Positions 44,655-57,808 of a stretch of DNA of 64,000 nucleotides are shown here, piece after piece (positions within the stretch are counted from its first letter, which is position 1; each line of letters begins with the position of its first letter). The notes below the pieces were generated by a model. That model had not been told where the DNA came from and did not search any database. It saw only the letters and a program-made list of their open reading frames with translations. A program made the translations under genes and the position numbers. Source of the DNA: Panicum virgatum (lineage: Eukaryota > Streptophyta > Magnoliopsida > Poales > Poaceae); NCBI RefSeq assembly GCF_016808335.1, contig NC_053144.1, positions 70,541,400 to 70,605,399 of the forward strand, read 5' to 3'.

Positions 44655-46643
44655 ATGGACATGATGAAAACGGTGGCCGACATGGTCCGTACCGCGGAAG
44701 AGTGCGGCAAGGACGAAGCCGCGAGCAGAGTGTGGTCCGAGGAGGAGCACAGAGAGCTGCTCTACCGCCTTCAATGGTACTACTTGTGATCAAATCCGTC
44801 TTCTGTTTTTTTTTCCCATACCGTTCCTCTATCTGAATTTGTTCTTCGCAAGGTATGCCAAGCATGACAGTGCCAGCATGTGTATCCACATCGCATTCCA
44901 TCTGCCCAACAAGACTGCAAAGGATGTCGCCCTGCGATGGCGGTGGTCGCAGGTGACTGATTTCCTACTTGAATTGGGGGCATGTGTGCGCAGCACCGTT
45001 TCTTGTGCTTACAATAAATAAATAAAAGATCACCTGTCAATTCTCTTTTGTGTTCTAGGACAAGGAAAAAATTGCCAAGAAAGCAGAGTTGGTACCGAAA
45101 GATTCTTCTGGGGTAAAGGTTAAGAAGGTAAGCATGGATATGTGATTCTAAATTCAACAGTTACAACGAAACTCAGCTTGGTACAATTTATACCAGCATG
45201 ACATAACAGCTTAAATAAGGACTATCATATCTTACTGTAAAAGCGCATGTCATAGATAAATACTTGCACAACTTATTCTTTTTGCTAATCTAATGTTTAG
45301 AGATGACATCATCTAGGAAGAAAAGAGGGAATATAATTGAACTTGCCCGGCTTGATTAATTGGATCTTGTGACGCCATCACAGTAATAGCTGCATTTATC
45401 TATCCAATTGGCATGGAAACACCATCCTGTGAATTTTGGGCCTTTCTCAATACAGGCGTGTTTTTCATAACCTTCATTACTAACTTGTAATCTGTAACGT
45501 GTTGTACTTCTTCCTTTTGACCTAATAACTATCTCACTGGACAGGGGCAAGGAACTAAGGGCGCTAAGAAAAATAACATGTATCCCCTTTCCAAAGGTAC
45601 TGTTGATAAAGTGTGCCTATTCAATATCGAAGGATTCTTCCTCCCGTAATCTCATTCTTTATCTTTTAGATTAATGGCTTGCTGATTAAGGTTGGTCATC
45701 TAGTCAGTAATATTTGCCCTTTTCCCCTGAATTATAATGCTTTTCAATTTGCCAAGAATTCAAGTATTGCTCATAACATATTGGTTAGCCCCAACTTTGA
45801 ATTTTTTTTAGCCTGGACAGATAAGATTCAATAAAATTTAGTTACCTCCGACTTTGTAAATGCTATCCCCCAACCAACTTTGAATGGCTAATCTACCTTT
45901 TTCCATTATGTTACAGATGCTCTAGATTCCAAGAGTACTAGAGAGCTTCTCCAGGATAGTTATATTTTTATGCAACAAATAGAAGAGAACATAAAAACAG
46001 GAGAGGTATGCTTTGTCATGCCGTACATTGACTTATATGTTTAAGCCTTTGTCGGACACTTGATGTGCATCATATCACAAGGTTCTTTAGTCTCTATACA
46101 GTTTGGTGTGCTACCAGACTTGTTTTGTCTATTGTGTTTTCAAATGCTTTTCAGTTTCATCATGGGAGTAACCTCCCTGTAGTTTTTTTTTTTTTTTCTC
46201 AAGGCAGTGAACTGCATTGGTTTTGTTTTTTGGGCAGTCGGGCAACAATAGTGCAGACTACTTTTACTACGTGAAAACTAACATGGATGCTATAGTAACG
46301 AGGTAAATCAAAGACACATACTGCCGAGTGATGAAATATACTGATTTTTTTGAAGCAAATAAAATATACTGATTTGAGATAGCCATTCTCTGAAAACAAG
46401 TGCTACGGTTTGCTTGTGCAGAGAGAACGAATTTTGTAGAATCAGCATCCCTATGCCTCCGATAGATGAGCAAGGCCTAGAGGAAATCCTACGGCAGTCT
46501 GGTCACAGGGTACCTCGAGACACTTTGTGATTAATTTGCTGCGTCTGTTTCTGGTTTTATGCCGTGCCTTTTTTTTCGCACTAAATGCTATCTTATTACT
46601 GTCCATGGGGGGGAAAAATCAGGCCGGCAAAAATGGTGCATGA
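44655..46643 (+). CDS. SANT/Myb-like DUF3755-type nuclear protein
   Basis: Eight coding exons join in phase to 606 bp (201 residues): 44655-44776, 44853-44952, 45059-45127, 45545-45596, 45917-46005, 46238-46302, 46422-46509 and 46623-46643. An N-terminal helix leads to a SANT/Myb-like repeat: VWSEEEHRELLYRLQWYAKHDS, then LPNKTAKDVALRWRW. A Lys-rich linker and a C-terminal DUF3755-like part follow, with LLQDSYIFMQQIEENI, DYFYYVKTNMDAIV and the conserved MPPIDEQGLEEIL. It matches the layout of Arabidopsis At3g07565-type proteins, whose function is not well established. A splice acceptor (GCAACAG) at 44639 implies an upstream, probably non-coding exon. The GC-rich leader-like sequence at about 43780-43894 is a candidate; the deleted gypsy element lies between them. 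The last exon is short and the least certain. Confidence 0.8.
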
Positions 46644-47904
46644 TGGCTGGAAGGCACCGCACAAAGGTGGAGAGAAGAAGAAGCAGGCCAGCGTTGGAAT
46701 TCTGAAAGATGAAAACGTTAGCATTGCAATGATATGTTCTCTTGCCTCCTTTTGCACTCTATCGCAACAGTGTAAGGTTTAGCATGCCTGAAAGTTTCTT
46801 TGGTTTGATTGGTGCTAGACGATGTGATTCGAGCTGTTCTCTGTTGAATTTCTGGTGTCACTCATTTGTACTATGAGCGTATAAATGTATCATGATTGTA
46901 CGAATACTCCATGTAGGATGTAAGTTTTTTTAGAACACAAAAACGGGCCCCATGCCAAGAAAACCCGAGCCCAACCTCCCCTCCCCTCCGCCTTTTTTCT
47001 ATTTTTCTATTTTTTAAAAATGTTTTTTACAGAAATATATTTTTGGTTTCACAATTTACAGTTTTATACTCCTATCGTCCGGCAAGGGGGCGGCGGCCGG
47101 GCGGTAGGGATCTATATGTAATTAAAATTTGAGTTCTATCGCATAGAGGCTCCTACCGCCCGGTGGAGGGGCGGCAGGCTCCCCTAATATAAAAGCTGAG
47201 GTCCCCACCTGCATTTGCAGCAAACAACATCCATAGAGGAAAAAAAAGAGACGTGGGGTGAGGGAGGGAGTTGCAACAGCGAAGCTCTGCCGGATTTTAG
47301 ATCCGAACCGCAGGTAAACAATATTTCTCAACTTTGTCATTCTAAATTTTTTGTATTTTTAATTTTGTGATTAGTGTTTTTTATATTTAAAAAACGCCTC
47401 CCCTCCCCTCCCTTCGGACGGACGGCCAGGATTGGCCGCCGGTTGTTAATTAAAGCCCTAACGCGAAGCGAAGCCAAGTAGTGGTTGGCCTCCCGACTGA
47501 GTCCTATCTGCATCTGCTATTCCTCCTCCTCCACGCCGTCCTCTCCGTCGCCGCCGCCGCCGCAGCCACCGCCTAGCCAAGGTGAGCGGGACCGCCGATG
47601 CCCCTCTCCTCTTCCCGTACTCTTGCCGCGTTTTGCTTTACTAGGGTTGGACCGCAATCTATTCCGTCTGTGTCCTAGTTTTGGCCCTCCAGCTAGCAGC
47701 AAGGGGCTTGCGAGATTGGATTTAGCAGCATGATTTGCCTATCTGCCGTTTTGGCGGATTCCAGTGTACTGTTGGGAGAAGCCCCCGCTGGATTTGCCTC
47801 GTGCTCTCTCACCATGTATCATCGATCACTTGTTGTTGCATATTTGCTGGTCCGTGCTGTCTCCATCTCCTGCCTCTGTGCCTCATGTGACCTTTGTCTT
47901 GCAG
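46644..47904. other. Intergenic, including the BTF3 5' leader
   Basis: An unclassified repeat-like stretch (about 47075-47200) contains two inverted-looking GCGG/CCGCCC-rich segments. The probable BTF3 first, non-coding exon ends at a CCAAG/GTGAGC donor at 47581. Its intron runs to the acceptor before 47905, a leader intron common in BTF3 genes. Confidence 0.6.
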
Positions 47905-49299
47905 ATGAATGTGGATAAGCTCAAGAAGATGGCGGGCGCTGTGCGCACCGGAGGAAAGGGCAGCATGCGCAGGTGCTTGTTCTCCTCTTGCTCTTCACAT
48001 GTGCTACAGTGCTGGTGATTACTATGAAAGCGTTTACATTTGTCCCATGGACATCCAAACTATTTAGCATTGCAAGTATCTTCATGCCATTATTACAATT
48101 CACATAGTATTTGGTACCATATAATTACAAGAGGCAAATATAGTTGCCCCTCCCCTCCCCTACTAACAATAATGTGTTGTCATGGAGTTTATTCTGGACC
48201 CTTAGTTCCATACTGATGGCTGTATGAGGAATTTTTGTTGGCAGGAAGAAGAAGGCAGTTCACAAGACCACAACCACCGATGACAAGAGGCTTCAAAGTA
48301 CTTTAAAAAGAATTGGAGTGAACACTATTCCTGGTATTGAGGAGGTCAACATTTTCAAGGATGATGTTGTGATCCAATTTCAGAACCCTAAAGGTGAAAT
48401 CTTGCCATGCTGATGCGTTAACTTCTGCTGGTCCTTGACTTTGTCTAACATTGTCAATCTTTTTGTTTGCTGTAGTGCAAGCATCCATTCCTGCAAATAC
48501 ATGGGTGGTCAGTGGAGTACCACAGACGAAAAGTGAGTGGATAGTTTTCTTTAGAATCTATGCATGCTTGATCGTAGTTTGAGTACCCTTCTATTTGTAC
48601 AGTCTGCACAAAATTCCAATGTCTTAATGGTTGGTCTTGCCTACCTTCTTAACTTAGAATTACGCTAGACGTGCTGTAAGAGCAAGGATTGCAACTAACT
48701 GCTAATGATGTGAATTTGAATAGCCATGTTTTCTAAATATGTAACGCCTTTAATTCCTTTTATGTTCCATGATCCTTGCATCATTGAATTATATAAAAAC
48801 CTGCTGTAAAGCATCTTTCTTAATGTTTAATGCAAACTCAGCCATACATGATCTTTGTCATTCCAATACAATTCTTGAACGTGGTGTATCTGGAAGGTTT
48901 TCATTTCTGTTATATTGGAGGTTCTGTGCCCCTAATCATTGGCTTTCTTGTTTGAACAGGTCTGCAGGACCTGCTGCCAACTATTATCAACCAATTGGGT
49001 ATGAATCTTTTTACATTGTTTTGTTGAATGCACTTCGATTAATTGTGTCTGCTTGTTGTGAAACAGCTCTTGTTATTGCTTGCCTAATCTTGGCTTACTC
49101 CTCTTCAGGCCCTGATAACCTGGACAACCTTCGGAGGCTTGCTGAGCAGTTCCAAAAGCAGGTACCTGGTGCTGAGACTGGTGCCGGTGCAGCTGCACAG
49201 GATGATGATGATGTCCCTGAGCTTGTCCCAGGAGAGACATTTGAAGAGGCGGCTGAGGAGAAGAAGGAACCGGAGCCTGAAGAGAAGAAAGAATCATAA
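47905..49299 (+). CDS. BTF3: BTF3 / nascent polypeptide-associated complex subunit beta
   Basis: Five coding exons join in phase to 504 bp (167 residues): 47905-47972, 48245-48393, 48476-48532, 48960-48998 and 49109-49299. The start [26 protein letters not shown] carries the basic ribosome-binding region. The NAC domain follows ([38 protein letters not shown]) with the family ending [26 protein letters not shown]. The C-terminus is acidic ([17 protein letters not shown], then Glu/Lys repeats). With NAC-alpha it binds emerging chains at the ribosome exit tunnel. A short tandem duplication lies in the 3' flank. The gene is convergent with the HD-ZIP III gene. Confidence 0.97.
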
Positions 49300-50243
49300 T
49301 TTTGTTACACATCTCATCCATTGTTGTGAAGGGTAGTTGGTCCAGTGTTGCCATCTACCATCTATCATTCGTCTCCATGTGCTCCAGTTTTCAGTTTTAC
49401 AAGGATTTGGTGGAATCCCAGTCAAATTGAGAGTTGCAACAAGTGTGTGTTTCACGTTTTCAATTGATTTTTTGTTTACGAGAAATGTGTAGAGCTGTAA
49501 TCTAGTGGAGGCTTAAGCTTCTAATGGTGGGTGGCGATTATGGATGGGAGCTCTTAAGCACTTGAGTTTTTCAAAGTTCTCAATGGCTGCCTGTTGTAAA
49601 CAGAGCTCTTAAGCACTGAGTTTTTCAAGGTTCTCAATGGTGCCTGTTGTAAGCAATGTGGTGGTTCTTCGACGGTTCAATGCGAGCGGTCTTCAGCTGT
49701 CACTCTGAAAAGTTAGGTTTGGGGGTTTAGTGATTAGTGAATTGTTACGATGTGATGCTAAGGATAATAATGCGATCGAATGTACTACTAAAACATATTC
49801 CCGTCTTGTCCTGCCACGTTGCTAATTGCCAACCATATCCTTTCTCCCAATCACTGCTCCAGTCTCAGGTGCTGATCGAAGTATTCCAGAAATCTGCGCC
49901 TAGCGCTCTAGCCTTGCAGAATCTGGACAAGCTCCATCTGAATGGAGCAGTCAAAGCTGAGAGAACAAAGGTTCAAAGATTGGTCTGATGCGTCAGGTTC
50001 GATGCATAAATCAACCAGATGCTAGCAACATCCGAAACAAAACAAGATAAACTGCCAGCTTATGGTCGGGACTCGGGAGACAAATGAAAGTGAGATCAGA
50101 CTTTGCATAACCTCAGTTTCGTCATAAAATACACTGGATTCCAGACCTACAACTAGTGCGACATAAGCCTTATCATGGCTGACGATTTCCCTTGTCGAGA
50201 TCATACAAAAATGGATATGCTAATCACAGAGACCAGCTCAACA
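49300..50243. other. Convergent 3' flank of BTF3 and the HD-ZIP III gene
   Basis: Only 3' UTR sequence and the 55-bp tandem duplication are seen. No independent gene was recognised; the open frame at 49737-49988 has no recognisable features. Confidence 0.55.
49548..49657. repeat. Tandem duplication, about 55-bp unit
   Basis: GAGCTCTTAAGCACTTGAGT.. and GAGCTCTTAAGCACTGAGTT.. start at 49548 and 49603. Each continues through TTCTCAATGG and CCTGTTGTAA, with a few differences. It lies about 250 bp past the BTF3 stop, probably in or near the 3' UTR. Confidence 0.9.
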
Positions 50244-53200
50244 TCACACAAAGGACCAGTTCACAAAGCAGAGAGCCAGGCAGTGGACGTTGCTGTCCTC
50301 ACCTAGCACCTTCCATGCTACAGCTTGATCGAATGAAACATGGCGACCCATTCCTGACATGCACACGCCCGACGGCAAGTACACGTAGCCCTAAGACAAG
50401 GAATAAGAAAGTTATTCATCATATATATGGGCATTCCAAACTGAAGAGCATGATAACTATGCGTCATATATGGACATTCCAAACTGAAGGATGTATTATT
50501 GTCAGGGGTGCATCGAAGCAGTTCTAACCTGTTCCATCAATTTTGAGATATCTGAGAACAATGCTTTTCTTCCAGACTCGTCGAAGATTTTGTCTAGAGT
50601 CAGATCTTGTAGAGCAACAAGGGATGTCTCTAACATGTCCAGCCCTGCCTTGTTGGCAAACGTAAACATAGGTTTCTCCTGAAACAGTAAGTTTGTTATT
50701 AGGTTTGAAGGGTGCCTCTTCTCGACTTTCCGAGCAAATGCGCAGATGCCTTCCGGATGTCTCTCCCCTTGGGTCAGAGTTTTTTAGTTTCAAAAGGCAG
50801 CATGGACGTTTTTGTTCAAAAGCATAAACAACATGGGCTGAAGGATCTGATTTTGAAGTATGTTGAATATATCACGAAAACTTTAGATTTGAGTCAGACT
50901 TTTATGGTACCTTAAATGAGCAGCACAGAATAGCATCTGGATGATGCCAGAGCATTTTCAACAATGCCTCACCAGCTTCATCTGATTGATTAAGTAATTC
51001 CGCGCCAAGATGGTAACTGAATTGGAGCCCCAGAAAACAACCATGAGCTTATATAGTTGAAAAGAATCAAAACATTTGGCATATCAGAAACGGCGTAGAA
51101 AGGGAACTATAACTTCACTTACTGATAGCTCTGGCAAACCCATCTAGCCAATGTGCCTGCTTCAGGGAAGCCAGAAAGCATCCTCTGCCCAGCATTAAGA
51201 CCAGACTGGGAGGGAGATATAGCCATGGAAACTCTTTGCACTGCAGAAACAACACTACGGACATATTGACGGGCCATAGTTGCAACGCTTTCTTGAAGGT
51301 GCATCTCGTAAGGGAATTGAAAGGCAATTGTCAGCACAGATCTCAAATTGCAGTCATCCGGAGATGCATCCCCTGAGGCTTGGGATGCAGCAGAACCCAC
51401 ATCAAGACTAGATGCCAAATCTAGTGTCCTACTAGAGGATACACCATCCTGCATGAGATACAATGGTCAAGAACTGCAGTGGATAGACAATTTCAGCGGA
51501 CAAAAACTTTCATATATTTTAAAACTAAACTAGGTTACAAATTACAGTTAGCTAGAACAGAGGGAATTTCTTTTCTTTTTTTTTGAAAAAAATATTAGAA
51601 TCCCTTCATGCTCAATGACAGAAATGTGAGTCTTTGAATAGCAAAATGGGGAAAATATGCCATGCTGAAAACAAAAACAAACAAAAGTCTAAACATATAA
51701 TGATTTGTGCTGAATACACTATCATTCAAAAAAGAATGTGAAGTGGCAGATGAACAATTTTACACTTGATCCGAATTAAATTATAGCATATTAGTGACCC
51801 ATTTTGGATAATTGCAAAGCTTAACCTACTAAGAATTATTGCAACAAGGAAACCAAGCAGTTGCCTAAATAAGGGGGAAAATAGATAGAAAAAGTACGGT
51901 CGTTGGCAATGCTTAACTGTTTTCATATCAAGGGGTATGACACGAAAGCCAGAAGAAATCAATGGCGTGTCGTCTGGAAAATGATCATCAATTGGTGCAA
52001 ACACAAGCTGGAAGGAGGAACCCACAGATTTCTCATCTATTCCAGTGCAAAGCTGAAAATTAAATGAACAAAGGGGAGATTAGCAATTCATAAATAAATG
52101 ATATAAACTAAATACAAAGGAGTTTCATAAAAAAATACAAAGGAGAGGCTAGCAATTCATAAATGATATAAACTAAATAGTTCTGTAGGAAAGTCAACTC
52201 TTTCATACACATCATATATTTAAAAATGGGAGTAACAAATTAACAATACATAGTCTAAAAACTTTCTCCCTATACCATGGATGCTGAACCTATTTCTTTG
52301 TTCAAGACTCCAATTACTATTACTAAACAGACATGGACGAGTTCTTACTCAATCGGCTGTCAGATTAGATCATTTGATGTACTGTACAAGAGATTAACCA
52401 AATATAAACCACCATATCCTAACAGCATAGCAATAAGTCAAAGATCCTATGAACATAATATTGAGAAGCTACCAATTAACATTGATATTGTGCTACTAGA
52501 CATTTTTTGTTCAGCGATAGGACTTCAATGTTACCTGGAGAATGTGGATGTCCCTTGAAAGAAGAGCTTCATCATGAGTAAGGGATTGTCCTTCAAGGCG
52601 GACAACTTCAAGAATCTGTGAATTATTCAGTAGTCATTGACAGTAATTAAGTCACACGGTACATCTAGCATTTGTAGCCAACAATGAGAATGACACTAAC
52701 TGTGGGAATAACAAATTCAGTGTGAAGGAAACCAAATAATTCAGTTTTAGTAATTTATATCATTTCAATTTAATCATAACACTAAAGGTCTCACAAAAAC
52801 ACATGTTTTTCCATAGAAATCACTGCAAACATACCTCCTCATTCTCCACAGTGTGAGCTAGCGGCATGATCATCTGGCCCCCAGAAAATCTCATGGGTCG
52901 CAACCCGGGAAGTGAGCACGCACTAGCCTTCAGTGATGAAGCCAAATAGGCATCAATGTTGTAATCGGCCCATTCAGATCTATGCTCCCTCAAAAATCGA
53001 ACCAGTACTGCCGGTGGGACACTCTAGAATATCAATAAAGAAACATGTAAGGATTTAGCATGGCTCATTCTTCTTTTTTCAAAAGAAAATGAAGATTTTG
53101 CATAGGAGAAAGATATGTTGAGAATTATTAAGTTAAAAACACTCAAATCAATAATTCAATATCATATTTTCTATTTCAAATTGGGTACGACCTCTTCCAA

Positions 53201-56200
53201 TCACCAAACAGAAGGGTGCAGCACCCACCTCCACCACTGCATTTCAGCATAATCTGTAAATCTCTTGTGTACAATACTCTTGTACGACCAAAAATTCATC
53301 TATTTTGCCACTTGTCGCTTAGAACTAATTGTGGTACAATAATTAAGTCAAAATCCAAAAGATAGAAACAATTATAGCATCTCATATACATAGATTAGCA
53401 GTTATGAGGCGCACAGCCAGGAATCTATTCATTAAAGTCCAAATCAAGTAGCAAGATCTTAAATTTAACATTTAGCAGAGTCAGACCTCAGCAATTCATT
53501 TGCAATTTCCCCCTTTGTTTCTAAAAATGAAATCTGTACACATATCGACGGTAAGTCACAACATAGTGATCACCCTTACCTGCAGTAGCATGGACGCCTT
53601 CGCACAAATAATGCCTCCAGGGTTTCCAAATGCAATCCCCACGCTGCTGCTATTCCTAATTTTCTTAGTTGAGTTGCAAGCAACTATAACGTCTTCAATT
53701 CCATCTCCACCCATTATAGACCAGCCATCATCGTTGAAACCGCTAATGGCATCATTAAAGCCTCTAACAGAAGCATATGAAATTCAATGTTTTTAACTGG
53801 GCAACAAGTTCTACATGAGAGTTGGGATGAAAGTTCGATAAAGATTTACCTGCTCAGCCTTTGACTAAAGGTCCTCAGGACTGCAGGTTGCCTGCCCAAG
53901 GCGTAAACTACTTCCCCACTTGTTTCTTGAGCAATTTGTCTAAGGTGCCGCAGTGCCTGGATACATATAGCAGCTTGTAAATTTTAGCATCAAGTATAGT
54001 GACAACAACGAGCTATTTGAAGTTTCGAACACATCCGCAGAACTAACTTCAATCAAGTGTACACATCGTTACTCATTTTAGTACATATACAAGAGACTTT
54101 TTCAATCACGAATAAATAGCTTCCCACAAACTGATGATTGGCAATCCTATTGACGAAATTAACAAATTTAAACTGAGAACATTGGAACAAAAAAATTGCA
54201 AGCATGTACCACAGTAGTCATTTTCTGAGCAACTACTCTAGAAGACTCATAAAGTGGTCGAAGCACTTCAGGAACACTCCGAGCCTGAAAGAAAAAACCA
54301 GATACAATCATAAATGGACAACGTATAGACTGAGTGCATCTAAGGATTAAAATACAAATAAAAAGCGGGAACCAGACCTCGAGATCTAGATGGTCCACTA
54401 TATGCACGATCGAACCCCCACCTTCACATGGGCGAACTAAATACCCACTTGGAAGCATCTCGGCTCTTACCAATTGATGTGTAGAGGCTGCATTTGGACC
54501 ACCCCCGGAACCACTTAAGGATCTCTCACAGACCTTAGAGATGGAGGAAAATTAGCAAATATGTGTTCTGGCTCATTCATTATCAATGGAAAGAAAAATA
54601 GAAGTGCAGTTCAGATTCACACATACCACAAGGCTGCCATCTTCCGTTGTTGTTGTGTATCGTAACGTCCAAAAATCACGTGCAGGGACTAAAGTTGTCG
54701 GGGCATACATCTGTAGGAATATAACAATGATAGCATCCACAAAATGAGTCATGCAGTTCGGTAGAAAGGCTGAATAAACATCATGAATGGAGCAAAATAA
54801 AATTGCCCACCTGCATATACACAAGTTCAATTGTCCCCCCATTTCCGGCTGGAAACATTGTAAACACTTCAAGGCTTCGACAATCACGGAACCAAGATGG
54901 ACGATCTTTCAAGATCTCTATGACCTTCAGAACACAGTCATGTCATAAAACAGAATTTCTAGAAAGCAAATACCACACTTAACAGTTAAAGTTTTGGCAT
55001 TGGTTGGTAGGTTAAGTATGAAAATATTCAAGGGCATCTGTACAGTCAAATAAAGATTTAGGAGTTCTATTAGGCTGCTCAGGGTTTTGGTTTGGTACGT
55101 TGGTTTGGTTCGCCTGTGTTATTGACAGGTGGGCCTTAGTCCATCACGTATGCGAGTCGGACCAACCCCCCCCGACTCGATCATGTAGATCCCTACAGAT
55201 TAGCACACGGGCACCAATACGTATCCGATACTTATACCAACTTTGTCTGTAGCAACGCACGGGCATAATTACCTAGTTAATATATAAGTGCCTAATCATA
55301 CCCAGATGACACAAAACACTTGCAGATGAGCACACTAGAATAAAGAAAAAAACAAGGAATGTTCATAAAGGTAGCATGATGTGCCAAACAATTGAAATAC
55401 TTACTTTTGTTGGTTCTAGATTCACCAAACCACAGGCGCGGGCAGCAACACCACGGCAACCATGCGAAATGGCCACAATACCAACCGAATCCGGACCAGG
55501 CTAATATCACAAAACAGAATGTAGTTAGCACCTGGCACCTATCTGAGGAAAAAAAAACATGGGTATGCAAACTAAAGAACACGAAACTAGAGTTGCCATA
55601 TAACCTTCATCCCAGGCATCTGGACCCAATCAATAGCTGTCCCAGTAGCCTTTGAGAGGAACTCTGTGAAGGTCTCCTCAGCAATCGAAAGGAGTCTGAA
55701 TCAAGAACAAAAATTGCATTATTAAAAAAAAAGAGAGGCAAGGTTATGCAACAAGGATCCTTCTCGTGACTCCCAGAATGATTTACTTACCCAGAAGGGT
55801 TACTTGCATCCCTTGTAGGGTTTGGAGGGGTAGTCACATTAGATTCGCAGCTTGTATCATTGGCCAATGATGTCTGTACCCAATCAATGGATGGTATCAG
55901 GAAATTATAATGGTAAAAATACAGCTTAAGGTGGAATTAACATGTCACTGGCATGATCCTGTTGGATGCGTTATCTGAAAGTCATCCGTTACTGGTACAG
56001 TATAGCACTCACTCAAGGTACAAAATAATGGCCGGCACTGTACTTGACATAACTCGCCGACTCAACATGTGTGGTACTAAATAATACGGTATGAAGAAAG
56101 GACTTTGAGCACTAACATAACATGATTGTGTAAGTAACAAGGCCAGCACTGTACTTGAAAACTTACATTCTGCAGCTGCTGCCGCATGTGCGCATTTTCA

Positions 56201-56686
56201 TGAACCAACTGAGAGACCTGCTTCTGAAGACGCTCATTCTCTTCCATAAGGAGCTTGTTCATGGCCGTCAACTTTCTGTTGACAGCCTGAAGCCGAGAGG
56301 ATTCCTTGCGCTGCTTATCACGGCATCTATATATAAGGAGACAGGCAGGCAGAGTTGAGAAAAGCAAAAAAAAAAAAACAAGGGGAAGGCCAACCCCATA
56401 ATTGTAGTGTAGTGAGTGGAAGCAGTAAGTTATGGGTGGCTGACCTTCGGTTCTGAAACCAAACCTTGATCTGCTTTGGCTCAATGTTGGCAAGTATGGG
56501 ACACTCCCGCAGCAACTGCTGGCGGCGTGAGGAGCTTGGCTTGGGGCAATCGATGTAGAGGCGCTCGAGTACCTCGACTTGCTCCGGGGTGTAACGCACG
56601 TATTTCCCCGAGTCGATCCCGGGGACTTTATCAAATCCACCGCTGTCGCTGCTTCCCCCTGGCATCGCCACCACGGCCGCAGCCAT
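50244..56686 (-). CDS. REV: Class III HD-ZIP transcription factor, REVOLUTA clade
   Basis: Eighteen coding exons join in phase to 2526 bp (841 residues): 56686-56445, 56326-56167, 55873-55791, 55695-55605, 55500-55405, 54924-54811, 54710-54627, 54533-54378, 54284-54210, 53956-53850, 53763-53580, 53023-52835, 52615-52535, 52052-51918, 51448-51123, 51016-50911, 50678-50529 and 50390-50244. The homeodomain (KYVRYTPEQVEVLERLY to IKVWFQNRRCRDKQRKE) leads into a leucine zipper (LLMEENERLQKQVSQL). A START domain and a MEKHLA-like C-terminus follow (SFKEKPMFTFANKAGLDMLE, end FCFVNWSFV). CRDKQRKE and QVSQLV favour the REV clade over PHB/CNA; grass members include rice Hox9/Hox10 and maize rld1. These factors specify adaxial leaf fate, meristem and vascular patterning. 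The transcript carries a miR165/166 site. Confidence 0.97.
55491..55614 (-). promoter_or_regulatory. miR165/166 target site, split by an intron
   Basis: Joining the end of exon 4 (TGGGATGAAG, 55614-55605) to the start of exon 5 (CCTGGTCCGG, 55500-55491) recreates the conserved miR165/166 complementary site. It encodes PGMKPGPD in the START domain. Neither half alone is a good target, so only spliced mRNA can pair. This arrangement is known for class III HD-ZIP genes. Confidence 0.95.
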
Positions 56687-57473
56687 TGTTGCCTTCCCTT
56701 GGCACTCTTTCTTAGATGGTGTGTCCTGCCGCCCTTGACAACAACACTGGTTTGAGGAGGTTGCAGTTGGCGATCCGTGCCCTGCCCCTGGGTAGGAAAA
56801 GCAAGTGGAGAATTGTGAGCTGAATTTTGCGTGCTGCCTGAAAATTGGAAATGCACACCACAAAATAAAAAATGGTCTAAAACTGGGGAGATGATTTGGC
56901 AGCCAGGATAGAGGGAAGGGGAAATGTAAATGTTAGGGAACCAAAAATAAAATAGAAATTGCAGACCCAGCCGGAAATGAAATGCCATACGTATATGCAC
57001 ATGGAGAGAGAAAGTGCTGAATCCGGAGGACGAAGACAGCAAATAAAAAGCGAGAGAGATCTAGGCTTGGGCATGGCGAGAGGAGAGCAGAAACCAAAGT
57101 GGAACCCTAGCTAGTAGTCGTAGATCCTTGGTGGCGGAGCTCTGACCTGCACAGGACGCGCGACGTCCAGAAGAAGGTCACGGCCTCCCCGCTGCTGAGC
57201 CGCCTCCCATCGATCGGACGGATGGGGGAAGGGAGGACGCGAGCGCAGCAAGCACTAGGGTTTGGGTGTGGCTCTCCGTGGAATTGAGGAAGGAGGGGAG
57301 GAGGGCTCGGGGGGATGGGGAAAGGTGACAGCCTTAAAGCGGAGACAGAGACGTGGAGCAGCAGCAGCAGCAGCAGCGGCGTGCAGTCGCAAGCAAGAAG
57401 AAAGAGAGCAGCGGCCTGGGCCTGCTGCACTGTACACCACCTGCACGCCCTCCAGTCCTCTCCTCGCCACTCG
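56687..57473 (-). promoter_or_regulatory. Leader and promoter side of the HD-ZIP III gene
   Basis: Several short upstream open frames exist here (one of 65 codons at 57074-56877). They would be uORFs if transcription starts farther upstream, but no transcript start can be fixed. A (CAG)n run lies at about 57358-57377. Confidence 0.4.
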
Positions 57474-57808
57474 GGCCGTGTTCAGTTCCAAAGTTCCAAA
57501 TTCCAAATTTTTTTTCCGGCACTTGCATGGAGACTTAAATCTAGACGAAATAAAAAACGCATTGCGACTGCTGTCTGTAAATGGCGAGACGAATCTAATG
57601 AACCTAATTAGCCTGTAATTAGATGCTAAATTGCTACAGTAATGCTACAGTAAATAACCTCTAATGATGAATTAATTAGGCTCATTAGATTCGTCTCGCG
57701 ATTTACAGACGAGTACTGTAATTATTTTTGTGATTAATATATATTTAGTACTTCAAATATAAAAAGATGTCTTTTCAAAAATTTTACAGCCTGCAACCAA
57801 ACACGGCC
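57474..57808. mobile_element. MITE, 335 bp, TSD TCG
   Basis: Inverted ends GGCCGTGTTCAG and CCAAACACGGCC are flanked by TCG on both sides (57471-57473 and 57809-57811). The interior contains GCGAGACGAATCTAATGA and its complement TCATTAGATTCGTCTCGCG, giving a strong hairpin. It is the same family as 8453-8785 and lies upstream of the HD-ZIP III gene. Confidence 0.88.

Noticed and set aside
56077..57042. 321-residue minus-strand open frame overlapping the HD-ZIP III first exons
   Set aside because: It runs through intron 1 and the leader in a different frame from exon 1. Only its final part coincides with real exon 2, so it is a shadow of the true gene.
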